Numbered from the stretch's first letter, positions 7,643-20,944 are shown. The stretch: 64,000 nucleotides of DNA from Oscillospiraceae bacterium (GCA_022846075.1 AP025582.1:3100001-3164000); one strand, 5' to 3'. Numbers and translations: made by a program. The notes: a model not told the origin generated them from the letters alone.

Positions 7643-7670
7643 GCACCCTCAAAACCGAACAATGTAGATT
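7643..7670 (-). repeat. 23S processing stem, 3' arm
   Basis: These 28 nt are the inverted partner of 10730-10757 (25 of 28 positions complementary; shared core ACAATGTAGATT). The two arms flank 23S, so they would pair in the precursor as the RNase III-type processing stem. Confidence 0.8.
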
Positions 7671-7709
7671 TGGATACTTCAGCAAGCACGCCTTGCATGT
7701 TTCATGTTA

Positions 7710-10551
<2,842 letters not shown>

Positions 10552-10729
10552 TGTAGAACAACCTTGAATTAAAGCTGTTCTCAATAATCATGAATTATGC
10601 AGGCGTCACAGAAGTTTGTCAATTTGGCTTATTATTGTCGTTACCCTACTAAACAGCTTTCGCCATTCAATATTTATTCCACAACATTTTTGCTTTCATT
10701 GCCCTCTGTTGCTTGCTTATCATACTTTC

Positions 10730-10757
10730 AATCTACATTGTTCAGTTTTCAAGGTGC
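10730..10757 (-). repeat. 23S processing stem, 5' arm
   Basis: On the minus strand this reads GCACCTTGAAAACTG... and is complementary, with three mismatches, to the sequence after 23S at 7643-7670. Confidence 0.8.
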
Positions 10758-10866
10758 GTCCCTTCCGGTCTCGCCTTTCGTTGAAACCAGATTCAAACAT
10801 TCAACCCTTTGAACGCTTGAATCCGTTCTCAATGAATATTCTCTTGGAAGGATGATCCGCTATGGA

Positions 10867-10905
10867 AGTTCTCTTTGCCTTCTTTCTCTTTCAAGAGAAA
10901 GAAGG
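10867..10905 (-). repeat. Hairpin-plus-tail element H4, directly after tRNA-Ile CCA
   Basis: A 13-bp perfect stem CCTTCTTTCTCTT/AAGAGAAAGAAGG (10878-10905, loop TC), then a CAAAGAGAACTT tail on the minus strand, as in H2. Confidence 0.7.
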
Positions 10906-10982
10906 TGGTGGGCCAAAGTGGACTCGAACCACCGACCTCACGATTATCAGTCGTGTGCTCTAGCCAGCTGAGCTATTGGCCC
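10906..10982 (-). tRNA. tRNA-Ile (GAT)
   Basis: 77 nt; acceptor GGGCCAA, anticodon loop CTGATAA, CCA encoded; 16S-23S spacer position as usual. Confidence 0.97.
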
Positions 10983-10986
10983 GTCT

Positions 10987-11062
10987 TGGTGGAGGTTACC
11001 GGACTCGAACCGGTGACCCCCTGCTTGCAAAGCAGGTGCTCTACCAGCTGAGCTAAACCCCC
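10987..11062 (-). tRNA. tRNA-Ala (TGC)
   Basis: 76 nt; acceptor GGGGGTT, anticodon loop TTTGCAA, CCA encoded. It is first of the spacer tRNA pair. Confidence 0.97.
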
Positions 11063-11069
11063 AGACAAC

Positions 11070-11098
11070 GTGTGCCCTCTAAATTAAACAACGAAAAG
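11070..11098 (-). repeat. 16S processing stem, 3' arm
   Basis: It is complementary, with four mismatches, to 12863-12891; shared core AAATTAAACAACGAAAAG. The arms flank 16S and would form its precursor processing stem. Confidence 0.8.
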
Positions 11099-11168
11099 TC
11101 ACTCTCTAAGCTCCAGATGAGTTCTGACCTTAGGACGTTACAAGAAGATGTCTCACTTCTTGAAGTCT

Positions 11169-12707
<1,539 letters not shown>

Positions 12708-12862
12708 ATGGTATCTATACAAGCCGTTTCCAGCCTGTCTAAATCATTCTACTGAAACCATTTCCATAGCTTCAAAGAAATTTGTCAAGAGCCTCTCTTC
12801 ACAAGCAATTTCTTGCTTGCTTTAAGAGGACTTCTCATCCTCTTCTGGTGCTTTTTAAGCTT

Positions 12863-12891
12863 CTTTTCGTTGTTTAATTTACAAGGTACAC
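12863..12891 (-). repeat. 16S processing stem, 5' arm
   Basis: CTTTTCGTTGTTTAATTT (plus-strand reading) and following bases pair with 11070-11098 across 16S. Confidence 0.8.
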
Positions 12892-12913
12892 GCCGCTCCC
12901 GCAACGGACTTTT

Positions 12914-12942
12914 AGGATACCACATTCAGCCTTCCTTGTCAA
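12914..12942 (-). promoter_or_regulatory. rRNA promoter, proximal
   Basis: On the minus strand, TTGACA (12942-12937), 17 bp, then TATCCT (12919-12914). Confidence 0.85.
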
Positions 12943-13042
12943 GAGTTATTTTCGAAGTTTTTTGAAGAAAAAACTCGGAAGCTTAACTCCCCCAAGGCTT
13001 TCAGCCCTTTGTGTTTTCCGCCCGTCTCGCAGGTGCCTTATT

Positions 13043-13071
13043 AATATACCAAAACCAAGCCCCTGTGTCAA
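13043..13071 (-). promoter_or_regulatory. rRNA promoter, distal
   Basis: On the minus strand, TTGACA (13071-13066), 17 bp, then TATATT (13048-13043). The tandem arrangement with the proximal promoter is usual for rRNA operons. Confidence 0.85.
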
Positions 13072-13133
13072 CACTTTTTTTCATTTTCTTCGCATCTTTT
13101 TTCAAGGCTCTTTACCGGCGCAATATCTGCTCT

Positions 13134-14222
13134 TTACGTTTCCTTTTTCCCACAAGATGTGGCCCTGCCCGGCTCGTCCTTTTGCCGCCCCATGGTCAAA
13201 ACAGCGACAGAGGGCAGCACAACGCCGAGGACAAGGTTCCCCAGAGGGGCCACCCCCTCGCTGAAAAACAGCACCATTTCCCGCCCGGGGATCAGTCCCC
13301 CGGCCAGAAAGGCCAGCACGACGAGGGCCGTTCCGCCCTTTTCCCATTTGGGCAGGGCCGCCCGCCACAGGCCGCGGCACCCATGTTCCAGGATGCCCAG
13401 CAGGATCAGATCAGCCAGGGCCAGAATGGCGGCCAGCACCGCCTCCCCCCGCTGGAAGGCCCCGGGCACACCGACTCCCTTTAATAAATAGAGGAGGGGT
13501 TCGTCCATCTCCAGGGTCAGGGCGGGGCCGAAGGCTCCCACCACCGCCAGCAGGAGAGCGGACAGGGCCCCGCAGCTCCACACCGCCCAGGGCCAAGACC
13601 GGGGTCGGGCCCCGTCCCCCACGGGCAGGCAGAGCCCATACACGCCATATCCCGCCAGGGACAGCACGCCCAGCGCGCCGGCGGGCACCCCCGCCAGCTC
13701 ATCGGTCCAAAGGGGCAGCAGGTTTTCCCAGCGCAGGGAGGGCACCGAAAGCAGCAGCACCGCCCCCAGGGTCACCCCGGTGGCCAGGAAAAAGAGCCGC
13801 CCCGTCCGGGCAAAGGCCCCCCGCCGCCGGCCCAGCCAGAGGGTCAGGCCCAGGGTCACCAGAAGGAAGAGCCACCGGCTCCCGTCCCCCCGCCCCGCGG
13901 AGAAAAGCCGGTCGGCATACCGCCGGGCGCTCACCGCCAGCAGAAAAAGCCCCCAGGTCAGGTACACCCAGGAGAAGGCCCCGCCCAGGAAGGGGCCCCA
14001 GGCCCGCCGCAAGCCCGCGCCCAGTCCCTCCCGGCCCAGCCGTCCCCAAGCCCGGCAAAGCCACAGTCCCACCGGCAGGGCCAGAATGGGGGCCAGCCAG
14101 GCCCCCCGCCCGGCGGCGGCCACCGGCACGGCCATCAGGCCCACCGCCGCCGGGAACAGGGCGGTCACCGTCAATTCCAGCCGCTCCCGCTGGGAGACGC
14201 TCTTTTCACGCCCGCCGTCCAT
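13134..14222 (-). CDS. Spore germinant receptor B subunit (GerB/GerKB family permease)
   Basis: A 362-residue integral membrane protein with about ten hydrophobic segments, from LELTVTALFPAAVGLMAVP at the N-terminus to LVLGVVLPSVAVLTM near the end. It belongs to the amino-acid/polyamine transporter-like GerB family that forms the germinant-binding part of spore receptors in the inner spore membrane. It is very Ala/Gly/Leu-rich, as expected at this GC content. Its start overlaps the GerC end by 17 bp. It is the last gene of a gerA-gerC-gerB operon; most known operons read A-B-C. The ligand is unknown. Confidence 0.82.
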   Translation of the reverse strand: MDGGREKSVSQRERLELTVTALFPAAVGLMAVPVAAAGRGAWLAPILALPVGLWLCRAWGRLGREGLGAGLRRAWGPFLGGAFSWVYLTWGLFLLAVSARRYADRLFSAGRGDGSRWLFLLVTLGLTLWLGRRRGAFARTGRLFFLATGVTLGAVLLLSVPSLRWENLLPLWTDELAGVPAGALGVLSLAGYGVYGLCLPVGDGARPRSWPWAVWSCGALSALLLAVVGAFGPALTLEMDEPLLYLLKGVGVPGAFQRGEAVLAAILALADLILLGILEHGCRGLWRAALPKWEKGGTALVVLAFLAGGLIPGREMVLFFSEGVAPLGNLVLGVVLPSVAVLTMGRQKDEPGRATSCGKKET

Positions 14223-15156
14223 AGCTTCCCTCCACCTTTCCCGTCACTTCCACATCCAACGCCCCGGGGCCGGCCTGTTCCCCCGTCCAGGGCGCCCATA
14301 CCCGCTGTTGCCTGGTGAGTCCCCAGCAGTCCCAGCCCGGCGCCAGGGCCGCCCGGACGCACCGTGTTCCCCAGGCCTCCAGCTCCTCCGCCGTGCCCTC
14401 CCCCTGGCTCACCTGGGCCGTCAGGGCGCACCGCAGCCGCCCGCCCTTGGCCAGGCACCGGGCCCCGGTGAGCTCCAGGGCCCCCGAGGACAGGGAGATC
14501 ACCTCCCCGTCCCCCAGGCCGACCAGCAGGTCGGCTCCCAGGGCGGCCTCTCCCTCCAGGAAGCCGGCCAGCCCCTCGGGTCCCGCCACCGCCCAGCCCG
14601 CGGGGGCCAGCCTGCCCTCCCCTCCGGGGGCCAGGGCGGGGATGAGGGCATATTCCCCCTCCGTCAGCCGGGACAGGGTCTCCCCCACCGTCCGGCCCCG
14701 CCGGTCCTCCCCGGGGGTCTCCTGGGCGGTCTCCGGGGCGGCGGCGGCCAGTCCGGCCCCCGCCTCTCCCCTTACTATATATAATAGTGTGTCCAGCCGC
14801 AGCTCCCCGTCGGCCAACACGAACTCCAGTGTCTCCCCCAGCCCCGTCTCCGCCTGGGCCTCGCCCAGCAGGAGCCGCTCCGCCTGGCCCAGGTAGGGCC
14901 GGGTGGCCCGGCTCAGTTCCATGGCCCGGCAGGCGGCGGCCATGCTCTCCCCCGCCCCGGTGAGCACCTCCGGCTCCTCCCCCTGGGAGGCCCGGACCCC
15001 GGTGACGGCTGTGACCGTCACCCCATGGCCCGCCTGGTCCACCGCCAGGGCGGTGATCAGGGCCAGTTCCTCCATCTCCTGCCCCCGGGGCAGGATGCCC
15101 GCCCCCCGGGCCGCCAGGATGACCGCCAGCACCGCGGCCCAAACCCGTCCCTTCAT
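14206..15156 (-). CDS. Spore germinant receptor C subunit (GerC family), without lipobox cysteine
   Basis: A 316-residue protein. The region MEELALITALAVDQAGHGVTV matches the conserved start of mature GerC (ELNDLAIVTALGID-like), and a three-domain C-terminal part follows. GerC is normally a lipoprotein with Leu-x-Gly-Cys just before this block. Here the N-terminus reads VWAAVLAVILAARGAGILPR with no Cys, so lipidation by Lgt cannot occur; the hydrophobic stretch may act as an anchor. ATG 15156 overlaps the gerA stop (ATGA). A longer upstream in-frame ORF exists but lies inside gerA. Confidence 0.8.
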   Translation of the reverse strand: MKGRVWAAVLAVILAARGAGILPRGQEMEELALITALAVDQAGHGVTVTAVTGVRASQGEEPEVLTGAGESMAAACRAMELSRATRPYLGQAERLLLGEAQAETGLGETLEFVLADGELRLDTLLYIVRGEAGAGLAAAAPETAQETPGEDRRGRTVGETLSRLTEGEYALIPALAPGGEGRLAPAGWAVAGPEGLAGFLEGEAALGADLLVGLGDGEVISLSSGALELTGARCLAKGGRLRCALTAQVSQGEGTAEELEAWGTRCVRAALAPGWDCWGLTRQQRVWAPWTGEQAGPGALDVEVTGKVEGSYGRRA

Positions 15157-16670
15157 TTCTGCTTCCTCCGGTTCCCCGTATTCAGGTAGGCCGGCCGCTG
15201 CTTGTCCTGAGGCAAGGGCTGGCGGAGCACCACGTCCCCCTCCACCTGCTCCCCGGCGTTGGCGGCAAAGGGGGTCAGATAGGCCGCGCCGAAGCTCTCC
15301 AGCCCCGCCAGGTGGCCCACCAGCGCCGCCGTGCCCGCCATGACCCCGAAGAGCCCGGCCAGCCCGGCCAGCACCGCCAGCAGGAACCGCCACAGCCGCA
15401 GGGCCCCCGCCAAGTCCTGGCTGGGCATGGTGTACCCGGCGATGCCCGCCACGGCCACCACGATGAGCACCGCCGGGGACACCATCTTGGCCTCCACCGC
15501 CGCCGAGCCCACCACCAGCCCGCCCAGGATGGACACGGTCTGCCCGATGGACTGGGGCAGCCGCAGCCCCGCCTCCTGTAAGACCTCGAAGGCCGCCAGC
15601 AGGAGTAAAATCTCAAATAATGTGGAAAAGGGCACGTCCCGCCGGGCCGCCATGATGGACAGGGCCAGCCGGGTGGGGATCATCTCCGGGTGGAAGTTCA
15701 CCATGGCCACGTACACGGCGGGAAGGTACAGCGTCACCAGCAGGCACAGCCACCGCACCACCGTCAGCACCGAGGCCACCATCCAGTTCTCCGACCGGTC
15801 CTGGGGGGCCCGCAGGAAATCCCCGATGACCCCCGGTGCCAGATAGCCCAGGGGGATGCCCTCGATGAGGATGCCCACCTTTCCCTCGGCCAGGCCGTGG
15901 CAGAACCGGTCGGGCCGCTCGGTGTACTGGACCAGGGGGAAGGGGGTGTCCAGCTCGTCGATGATATATTCCTCCAGGTTGCCGGTGTCCAGCAGGGCGT
16001 CGATGTCGATGTCCGCCACCCGCCCCTTCAGCTCCTCCACCGTCCGGGGGCTGGCGATGCCGTCCAGCCACACCAGATCCACCGGGGTCAAGGACTGCCG
16101 TCCCACCACCTGCTCGGAGATTCGCAGCTCGGGGCACCGCAGGTGCCGCCGGGTGAGGGAGGTGTTGGTCCGCAGGTTCTCCACGAAGGAGTCCCGGGCC
16201 CCTTTGATGGAGACCTCGTTCTCCGGGTCCCCGATGCTCCTCTTCTCCTCGGTGCCCGTATTAAAGGAGAGGGCCCGCTCCCGGCCGGGGAAGAGGAGCA
16301 GGCAGTTGCCGGCGATGAGGTCGGCCGCCGCCTCATCCAGGGTGGTCCGCTCGTCCACCGACAGGTTGTAGAGGGCCCCCGAGCGCATTTTCTCCCAGGC
16401 CACGCTCTCCCCCATCCGACCCAGCTCCTCATTTTGGGCCAGAGGCCGGAGGATGTAGTCGCTGACCCGCTCCATCTTCACCATTCCGGCGATAAAAATA
16501 AGGTCGGCCCGCATGGCCTCGTTGCCCCCCACCGTCACGCTGCGGCGGTTATAGTCCACACAGTCGGCGAACACCTGGCCCAGCCGCTCCGCGGTCAGAG
16601 GCCCCTCCAGCCGGGGCTCCTTCCGGGGATGGGGCGGATCGGGCCGCTTGGCCCGTCCAAAAAAGCCCAT
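15153..16670 (-). CDS. Spore germinant receptor A subunit (GerA family)
   Basis: A 505-residue protein. A soluble N-terminal domain (~1-290) with the family blocks GDPENEVSIKGARDSFVENLRTN-type, LTPVDLVWLDGIASP and GKVGILIEGIPLGYLAP is followed by about five membrane segments (VASVLTVVRWLCLLVTLYL, IVVAVAGIAGYTMP and others) and a short hydrophilic tail. GerA subunits assemble with GerB and GerC in the spore inner membrane and trigger germination. GGGAGG lies 8 nt before ATG. It is first gene of the operon. Confidence 0.9.
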   Translation of the reverse strand: MGFFGRAKRPDPPHPRKEPRLEGPLTAERLGQVFADCVDYNRRSVTVGGNEAMRADLIFIAGMVKMERVSDYILRPLAQNEELGRMGESVAWEKMRSGALYNLSVDERTTLDEAAADLIAGNCLLLFPGRERALSFNTGTEEKRSIGDPENEVSIKGARDSFVENLRTNTSLTRRHLRCPELRISEQVVGRQSLTPVDLVWLDGIASPRTVEELKGRVADIDIDALLDTGNLEEYIIDELDTPFPLVQYTERPDRFCHGLAEGKVGILIEGIPLGYLAPGVIGDFLRAPQDRSENWMVASVLTVVRWLCLLVTLYLPAVYVAMVNFHPEMIPTRLALSIMAARRDVPFSTLFEILLLLAAFEVLQEAGLRLPQSIGQTVSILGGLVVGSAAVEAKMVSPAVLIVVAVAGIAGYTMPSQDLAGALRLWRFLLAVLAGLAGLFGVMAGTAALVGHLAGLESFGAAYLTPFAANAGEQVEGDVVLRQPLPQDKQRPAYLNTGNRRKQK

Positions 16671-16753
16671 GGTCCCAGCCTCCCTTTTCTCTTGATTCTT
16701 CCAGTGTCCCCCGTCCCCGCCGCTTTATGCGTCCACAAATTCCGCTTTTCTGG

Positions 16754-16782
16754 TTGCGCCGTGGCCTCAAGGCGGGTATAAT
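16754..16782 (+). promoter_or_regulatory. Promoter of the F420-ligase-fold gene
   Basis: TTGCGC (16754-16759), 17 bp, TATAAT (16777-16782); 34 bp before the start codon. Confidence 0.75.
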
Positions 16783-16816
16783 AAAAGGAAATCGCAGGAA
16801 AAAGGGAGCCTTTGCT

Positions 16817-17521
16817 ATGGATTTTCACGCCAACGAGGGAAAAAACGTCGTCATCGAGGTGGCCGGCAAGCGGTACGCCCGCCACGCCATCACCACCCAT
16901 TTCGTCCAGGTGGGCGAGAGCTATCTGGACCTCTTCACCCAGTATGTCCTCCCCGTCTACCAGCCGGGGGACATCGTCTCCTCCAGCGAGAAGGTCATCG
17001 CCATGTGCCAGGGCCGGGTGGTCACCGAGGATGAGGTGAAGCCCGGCTTCTGGGCCAAGCTCCTCTCCCGCTTCGTCCACCAGACCGAGGCGGGCCCCGG
17101 CATGGGCCTGCCGGTGAAGATGCAGTTCGCCATCAACGTCTGCGGCCTGGGCCGGGTCCTCTGGGCCGCCGTCTGCGCCGCCTTCGACAAGCTGCGGGGC
17201 ATCCACGGCACCTTTTACAAGATGCTGGGCACCGAGGTCTCCGGCCTGGACGGCTTCTACGGCCACGAGATCCCCGAGTACGAGCACATGGGCGTCCGGG
17301 TGCCCAGCGATCCCGACCAGGTCTGCGACGAGGTCTACCAGAAATTGGGCGTCGTCATGATGATCGTGGACGCCAACGACCTGAACGTGGAGCTGTTGGG
17401 CCGGGGAAAGGCTCTGGAGGGGTGGAGCGAGGACGATTTGCTGGGCCTCATCCGGGACAACCCCGCCGGGCAGGACCGGCAGTTGACGCCGTTTGTGCTG
17501 ATCCGGGAAATCAAGGAGTGA
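16817..17521 (+). CDS. F420-0:gamma-glutamyl ligase (CofE) domain family protein
   Basis: A 234-residue protein of the CofE-fold family. Conserved stretches include YARHAITTHFVQVGESYLD, QPGDIVSSSEKVIAMCQGR, VDANDLNVELLG and IRDNPAGQDRQLTPFVLIR. True CofE adds glutamate to F420-0, but anaerobic Firmicutes without F420 carry this homologue and its substrate is unknown. ATG 16817 follows AAAGGGAG. No F420 biosynthesis genes are nearby. It is monocistronic, with its own promoter and terminator. Confidence 0.75.
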   Translation: MDFHANEGKNVVIEVAGKRYARHAITTHFVQVGESYLDLFTQYVLPVYQPGDIVSSSEKVIAMCQGRVVTEDEVKPGFWAKLLSRFVHQTEAGPGMGLPVKMQFAINVCGLGRVLWAAVCAAFDKLRGIHGTFYKMLGTEVSGLDGFYGHEIPEYEHMGVRVPSDPDQVCDEVYQKLGVVMMIVDANDLNVELLGRGKALEGWSEDDLLGLIRDNPAGQDRQLTPFVLIREIKE

Positions 17522-17523
17522 AT

Positions 17524-17554
17524 AAAAGCCGCCGCTGGAAAGCGGCGGCTTTTT
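17524..17554 (+). terminator. Terminator of the F420-ligase-fold gene
   Basis: AAAAGCCGCCGCT / AGCGGCGGCTTTT with a GGAA loop, 3 bp after the stop codon. Confidence 0.92.
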
Positions 17555-17576
17555 GATGTCCTTTTTTCTATGAAGG

Positions 17577-18238
17577 CCCGCCCTCCGGTCGGGGACGGGG
17601 GCAGGGCGGCCCCTGCCGGGGGTCCAGGACCGTTTCTTTTTTCGTGAAAAAAGAAACGGTCCTGGACGCCAAAGAAAAAAGCCAAACTAAATTTATGGCT
17701 GGCGACTCCTAACGACCGGCGCTCACGTCTGTCAACTCGCACTGCTCTTAGCGCCGCTGCCGCTGGGTACTGCTGTACAGACAGCGTTTGCAACTCATAG
17801 GCGCGCCTGGGCCAGGGAAGTTTGTCAAATAGGCTTCCCCTGGGGGAAGCTGTCGAGCGAAGCGAGACTGATGAGGGGAACTTATTGTTTCGCAGGGCCT
17901 TTCCCATATCCGCAGTTCCCCTCATCCGTCAGCCCTCCGGGCTGCCACCTTCCCCCAAGGGGAAGGCTAAGGACACGTGGTAAGGTAGATATCATTCACC
18001 CCCTCCCGCACACGAACCCCGGCGGCGCTACGAAGTGCGCCGCCGGGGTTTCCCCACCCTCTTGTGAACAACCCGGGGAGGTTTCCAAAGGAGGGGCGCC
18101 CGCAGGCGCCCCTCCTTTGGTCGTTTCAAGGGGTGGTCCCGGAGGGGGAAATCGAAATCCCCCTCCGGGTGCTTTCTTGGGGGGTCTGGGGGGCCATTCT
18201 TTCCAGAAAGAATGGCCCCCCAGGCTTTCCCCCACCTT
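17577..18238. repeat. Composite hairpin-train repeat R1
   Basis: A gene-free block between convergent genes. In order: a 22-bp perfect stem with a 2-nt loop (17622-17667, apex TTTCTTTTTTCGTGAAAAAA) followed by GCCAAAGAAAAA; a module with GCTTCCCCTGGGGGAAGC, GATGAGGGGAAC / GTTCCCCTCATC arms (about 17870-17926), AGCCCTCCGGGCT and CCTTCCCCCAAGGGGAAGG; then a module with AACCCCGGCGGCG / CGCCGCCGGGGTT (18015-18051), CCAAAGGAGGGGCGCC / GGCGCCCCTCCTTTGG (18085-18120), CCCGGAGGGGGA / TCCCCCTCCGGG and GGGGGGCCATTCTTTC / GAAAGAATGGCCCCCC. Related blocks occur at 36.3, 40.6, 51.3 and 57.8 kb. Short ORFs in it are artefacts. Confidence 0.85.
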
Positions 18239-18240
18239 TC

Positions 18241-20883
18241 TTAAAAGGTACCCGCCCCCACCCCGGCGGGCCGCCGGTCAGCCGGGGTCTCCTTCTTCCT
18301 CCGCCCCCGGCCCACGGCCTTGACGATCTCACAGATCACCACCGGCGTCACCGCCAGCGCCAGCACCACCGTCCACTCATGGACATCCATGGTCACGGTC
18401 TGGAACACCGCCTGGAGCGGCGGCAGACACAGCACTGCCAGCTGCATGGCCAGCCCCACCAAAAACGCCTTGTTCATGGCCGGATTGGAAAAGACCCCCA
18501 CGTGAAAAAGGGACTGATATTCGCTCCGGGCGTCGAAGGCGTGGAACAGCTGACAGAGGGTCAGGGTGGCGAAAGCCATGGTGTTGGCCAGGGCACTGGC
18601 CTCCCCGGGGTCGGAGAGCACGTACTCCCCCAGCCAGTAGGCCCCCAGGGTCAGCAGCCCCACCATGCACCCCTCCCAGGCCAGCCGCAGGGAGAATTTT
18701 TTGTTAAACAGGCTCTCGTGGGCGTCCCGGGGCCGCTGGTCCATGACCCCCTCCTCCACCGGCTCCACCCCCAGGGCCAGGGCGGGGAGGGCATCGGTCA
18801 CCAGATTGAGCCACAAAAGCTGCACCGGCACCAGGGGCATCTGGTGGAACCCCAGAACGGTGGCAAGGAAGATGGTCAAAATCTCCCCGATGTTGCAGGA
18901 GAGCAGGTAATGGATGGCCTTCTTGATGTTGGCGTAGATGCCCCGCCCCTCCGCCACGGCGGAGACGATGGTGGCGAAGTTGTCGTCGGTGAGGATCATG
19001 TCGGCGGCCTCCTTGGCCACGTCGGTGCCCGACTTGCCCATGGCGCAGCCGATGTGGGCGGCCTTGAGGGCGGGGGCGTCGTTCACCCCGTCCCCCGTCA
19101 TGGCCACCACCTGGCCCTTTTTGCGCCAGGCGTTGACGATGCGGGTCTTATGCTCGGGGGACACCCGGGCGTAGACGGAAAACTGATCCACGTCCTCCTC
19201 CAGGGTCTCCTGGGGCATAAAATCCAGGTCGGCCCCCGTGATGGCCAGGTCGCCGGGGCGGCAGATGCCCAGCTCCTTGGCGATGGCCACCGCCGTCAGC
19301 TTGTGGTCGCCGGTGATCATCACCGGGCGGATGCCGGCGGCCCAGCACTGCTCCACCGCCGCCTTGGCCTCGGGCCGGGGCGGGTCGATCATGCCGATGA
19401 GCCCCACGAAGGTGAGGTCTTTTTCCAACGTCTCCGCCGTCAGCTTCCCCGGCAGCCGGTCCAGGTCCCGGTAGGCCACCCCCAGCACCCGGAGGGCGCC
19501 GGCGGCCATGCGGTCGTTTTGGTCCAGGGCCGCCCGGCGGCGGGCGGGGGTCAGCTCACATTTTGAAAGAAGCACGTCGGGGGCCCCCTTCACGCAGACC
19601 CGCCAGCCGCCGCCGGGCTTTGCGTGAACGGTGGACATGAGCTTGCGGCCCGAGTCGAAGGGCACCTCCCCCTGCCGGGGCCGCTCCCGCTCCAGCTCGT
19701 TTTTATTGAGCCCCTCCTTGCGGGCGGCCTCCACCAGAGCCGCCTCGGTGGGCTCGCCGGTGACCGCCCCCCGCTCGTTCAAAACCGCGTCGCAGCACAA
19801 GGCACCCAGGGTCAGGGCCTCCCGCCGGTCGAAGCCGCCCAGGGTCCACACCTGGGTCACCGTCATCCTGTTCTGGGTCAGGGTCCCCGTCTTGTCCGAG
19901 CAGATGACCCCGGCGCAGCCCAGGGTCTCCACCGCGGGCAGCTTCTTGACGATGGCCCCGCGCCTCGCCATCCGCTGGACCCCCAGGGCCAGCACGATGG
20001 TGACGATGGCGGGCAGGCCCTCTGGGATGGCGGCCACCGCCAATGACACGGCGGTCATGAACATATCCAGTATGCCCTTCCCCTGGAGAAGCCCCACGCC
20101 GAACATAACGGCGCACACGCACAGGCAGACAAAGGACAGGGTCTTGGAGATCTCCCCCATCTTCCGCTGGAGGGGGGTCTCGGTCTCCTCCTGGTCCAGC
20201 AGGAGACCCGCCACCTTCCCCACCTCGCTGTCCATGCCGGTGGAGGTGACCACGCACACGCACCGCCCGGCGGTGATGACGGTGGAGCCCACCACCATGT
20301 TGTGCCGGTCGGCCAGGGGGGTGTCCGGGGGCAGGCCCTCCCCCGGGGCCTTGTCCACCGGCACCGACTCCCCGGTCATGGCGCTCTCGTCGGCCTTGCA
20401 GGCGGAGCCCTCCAAAATGCGGGCGTCGGCGGGTACCAGGTCCCCGGCCTCTAGGCGGATCAGATCCCCCGGCACCAGATCGCTGGCCGCCACCCGGACC
20501 TCCTTCCCGTCCCGGGTGGCCCGGGCCAGGGGGGCAGACATCTTTTTCAACGCCTCCAGCGCCCGCTCGGCGTTGTTCTCCTGGGAGATGGAGATGATGG
20601 CGTTCACCACCACGATGAGGAGGATGATGGCCGCGTCCAGCCAGTCCTCCCCCCCGCTGGAGAGGAAGGACAGCACCGCCGCCGCCAGCAGCACCAAAAT
20701 CATGGGGTCCTTCAGCTGCCCCAGCAGCCGGGCCGCCATGCTCTCCTTGGGTTTCCCCGCCAGTTCATTTAGGCCGTATGTACCCTTCCGCCGCTCCGCC
20801 TCCGCCGCCGCCAGCCCCCGCCGCCGGTCGGTCTCCAGGTCCCTCAGGGTCTCCCCCACACTTTTGCTGTGCCAGGCGCTCAT
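18241..20883 (-). CDS. P-type calcium-transporting ATPase
   Basis: An 880-residue type II P-ATPase. It has the phosphorylation motif ICSDKTGTLTQNRMTV, the actuator MTGESVPVDKA, the hinge VAMTGDGVNDAPALKAA, and ten predicted membrane helices. AAIPEGLPAIVTIVLALG is helix M4 with the PEGL Ca-binding motif, and NLVTDALPALALGVEP is in M6 with the N-x-x-T-D site. These residues fit a SERCA/PMCA-like Ca2+ (possibly Mn2+) exporter in the plasma membrane. AAGGAAGGA precedes ATG. Its stop codon directly abuts repeat R1, whose hairpins may terminate it. No regulator is adjacent. Confidence 0.92.
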   Translation of the reverse strand: MSAWHSKSVGETLRDLETDRRRGLAAAEAERRKGTYGLNELAGKPKESMAARLLGQLKDPMILVLLAAAVLSFLSSGGEDWLDAAIILLIVVVNAIISISQENNAERALEALKKMSAPLARATRDGKEVRVAASDLVPGDLIRLEAGDLVPADARILEGSACKADESAMTGESVPVDKAPGEGLPPDTPLADRHNMVVGSTVITAGRCVCVVTSTGMDSEVGKVAGLLLDQEETETPLQRKMGEISKTLSFVCLCVCAVMFGVGLLQGKGILDMFMTAVSLAVAAIPEGLPAIVTIVLALGVQRMARRGAIVKKLPAVETLGCAGVICSDKTGTLTQNRMTVTQVWTLGGFDRREALTLGALCCDAVLNERGAVTGEPTEAALVEAARKEGLNKNELERERPRQGEVPFDSGRKLMSTVHAKPGGGWRVCVKGAPDVLLSKCELTPARRRAALDQNDRMAAGALRVLGVAYRDLDRLPGKLTAETLEKDLTFVGLIGMIDPPRPEAKAAVEQCWAAGIRPVMITGDHKLTAVAIAKELGICRPGDLAITGADLDFMPQETLEEDVDQFSVYARVSPEHKTRIVNAWRKKGQVVAMTGDGVNDAPALKAAHIGCAMGKSGTDVAKEAADMILTDDNFATIVSAVAEGRGIYANIKKAIHYLLSCNIGEILTIFLATVLGFHQMPLVPVQLLWLNLVTDALPALALGVEPVEEGVMDQRPRDAHESLFNKKFSLRLAWEGCMVGLLTLGAYWLGEYVLSDPGEASALANTMAFATLTLCQLFHAFDARSEYQSLFHVGVFSNPAMNKAFLVGLAMQLAVLCLPPLQAVFQTVTMDVHEWTVVLALAVTPVVICEIVKAVGRGRRKKETPADRRPAGVGAGTF

Positions 20884-20944
20884 CGCTCTCGTCCTTCCTT
20901 TTCCACATTCTGGTAAGGATAGGATAAGCGTCCTGCTTGTCCGA

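Larger units (their letters stand above)
10552..10905 (-). other. 16S-23S spacer between tRNA-Ile and 23S
   Basis: No gene. It holds the 5' arm of the 23S processing stem (10730-10757) and the hairpin element H4 next to tRNA-Ile. Composition is AT-richer than the protein genes. Confidence 0.7.
12708..13133 (-). other. rRNA operon leader and promoter region
   Basis: No protein gene is supported. It contains the 5' arm of the 16S processing stem (12863-12891) and two tandem sigma-A promoters. Confidence 0.75.

Noticed and set aside
12765-12787. Third rRNA promoter starting at TTGACA (minus strand, 12787-12782)
   Set aside because: No acceptable -10 at 16-18 bp; unlike the two upstream promoters.
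17871-18323. Short ORFs within R1 and the other composite repeats
   Set aside because: They read through hairpins, recur in several frames in all repeat copies, and lack ribosome sites; the selection visible is on pairing.
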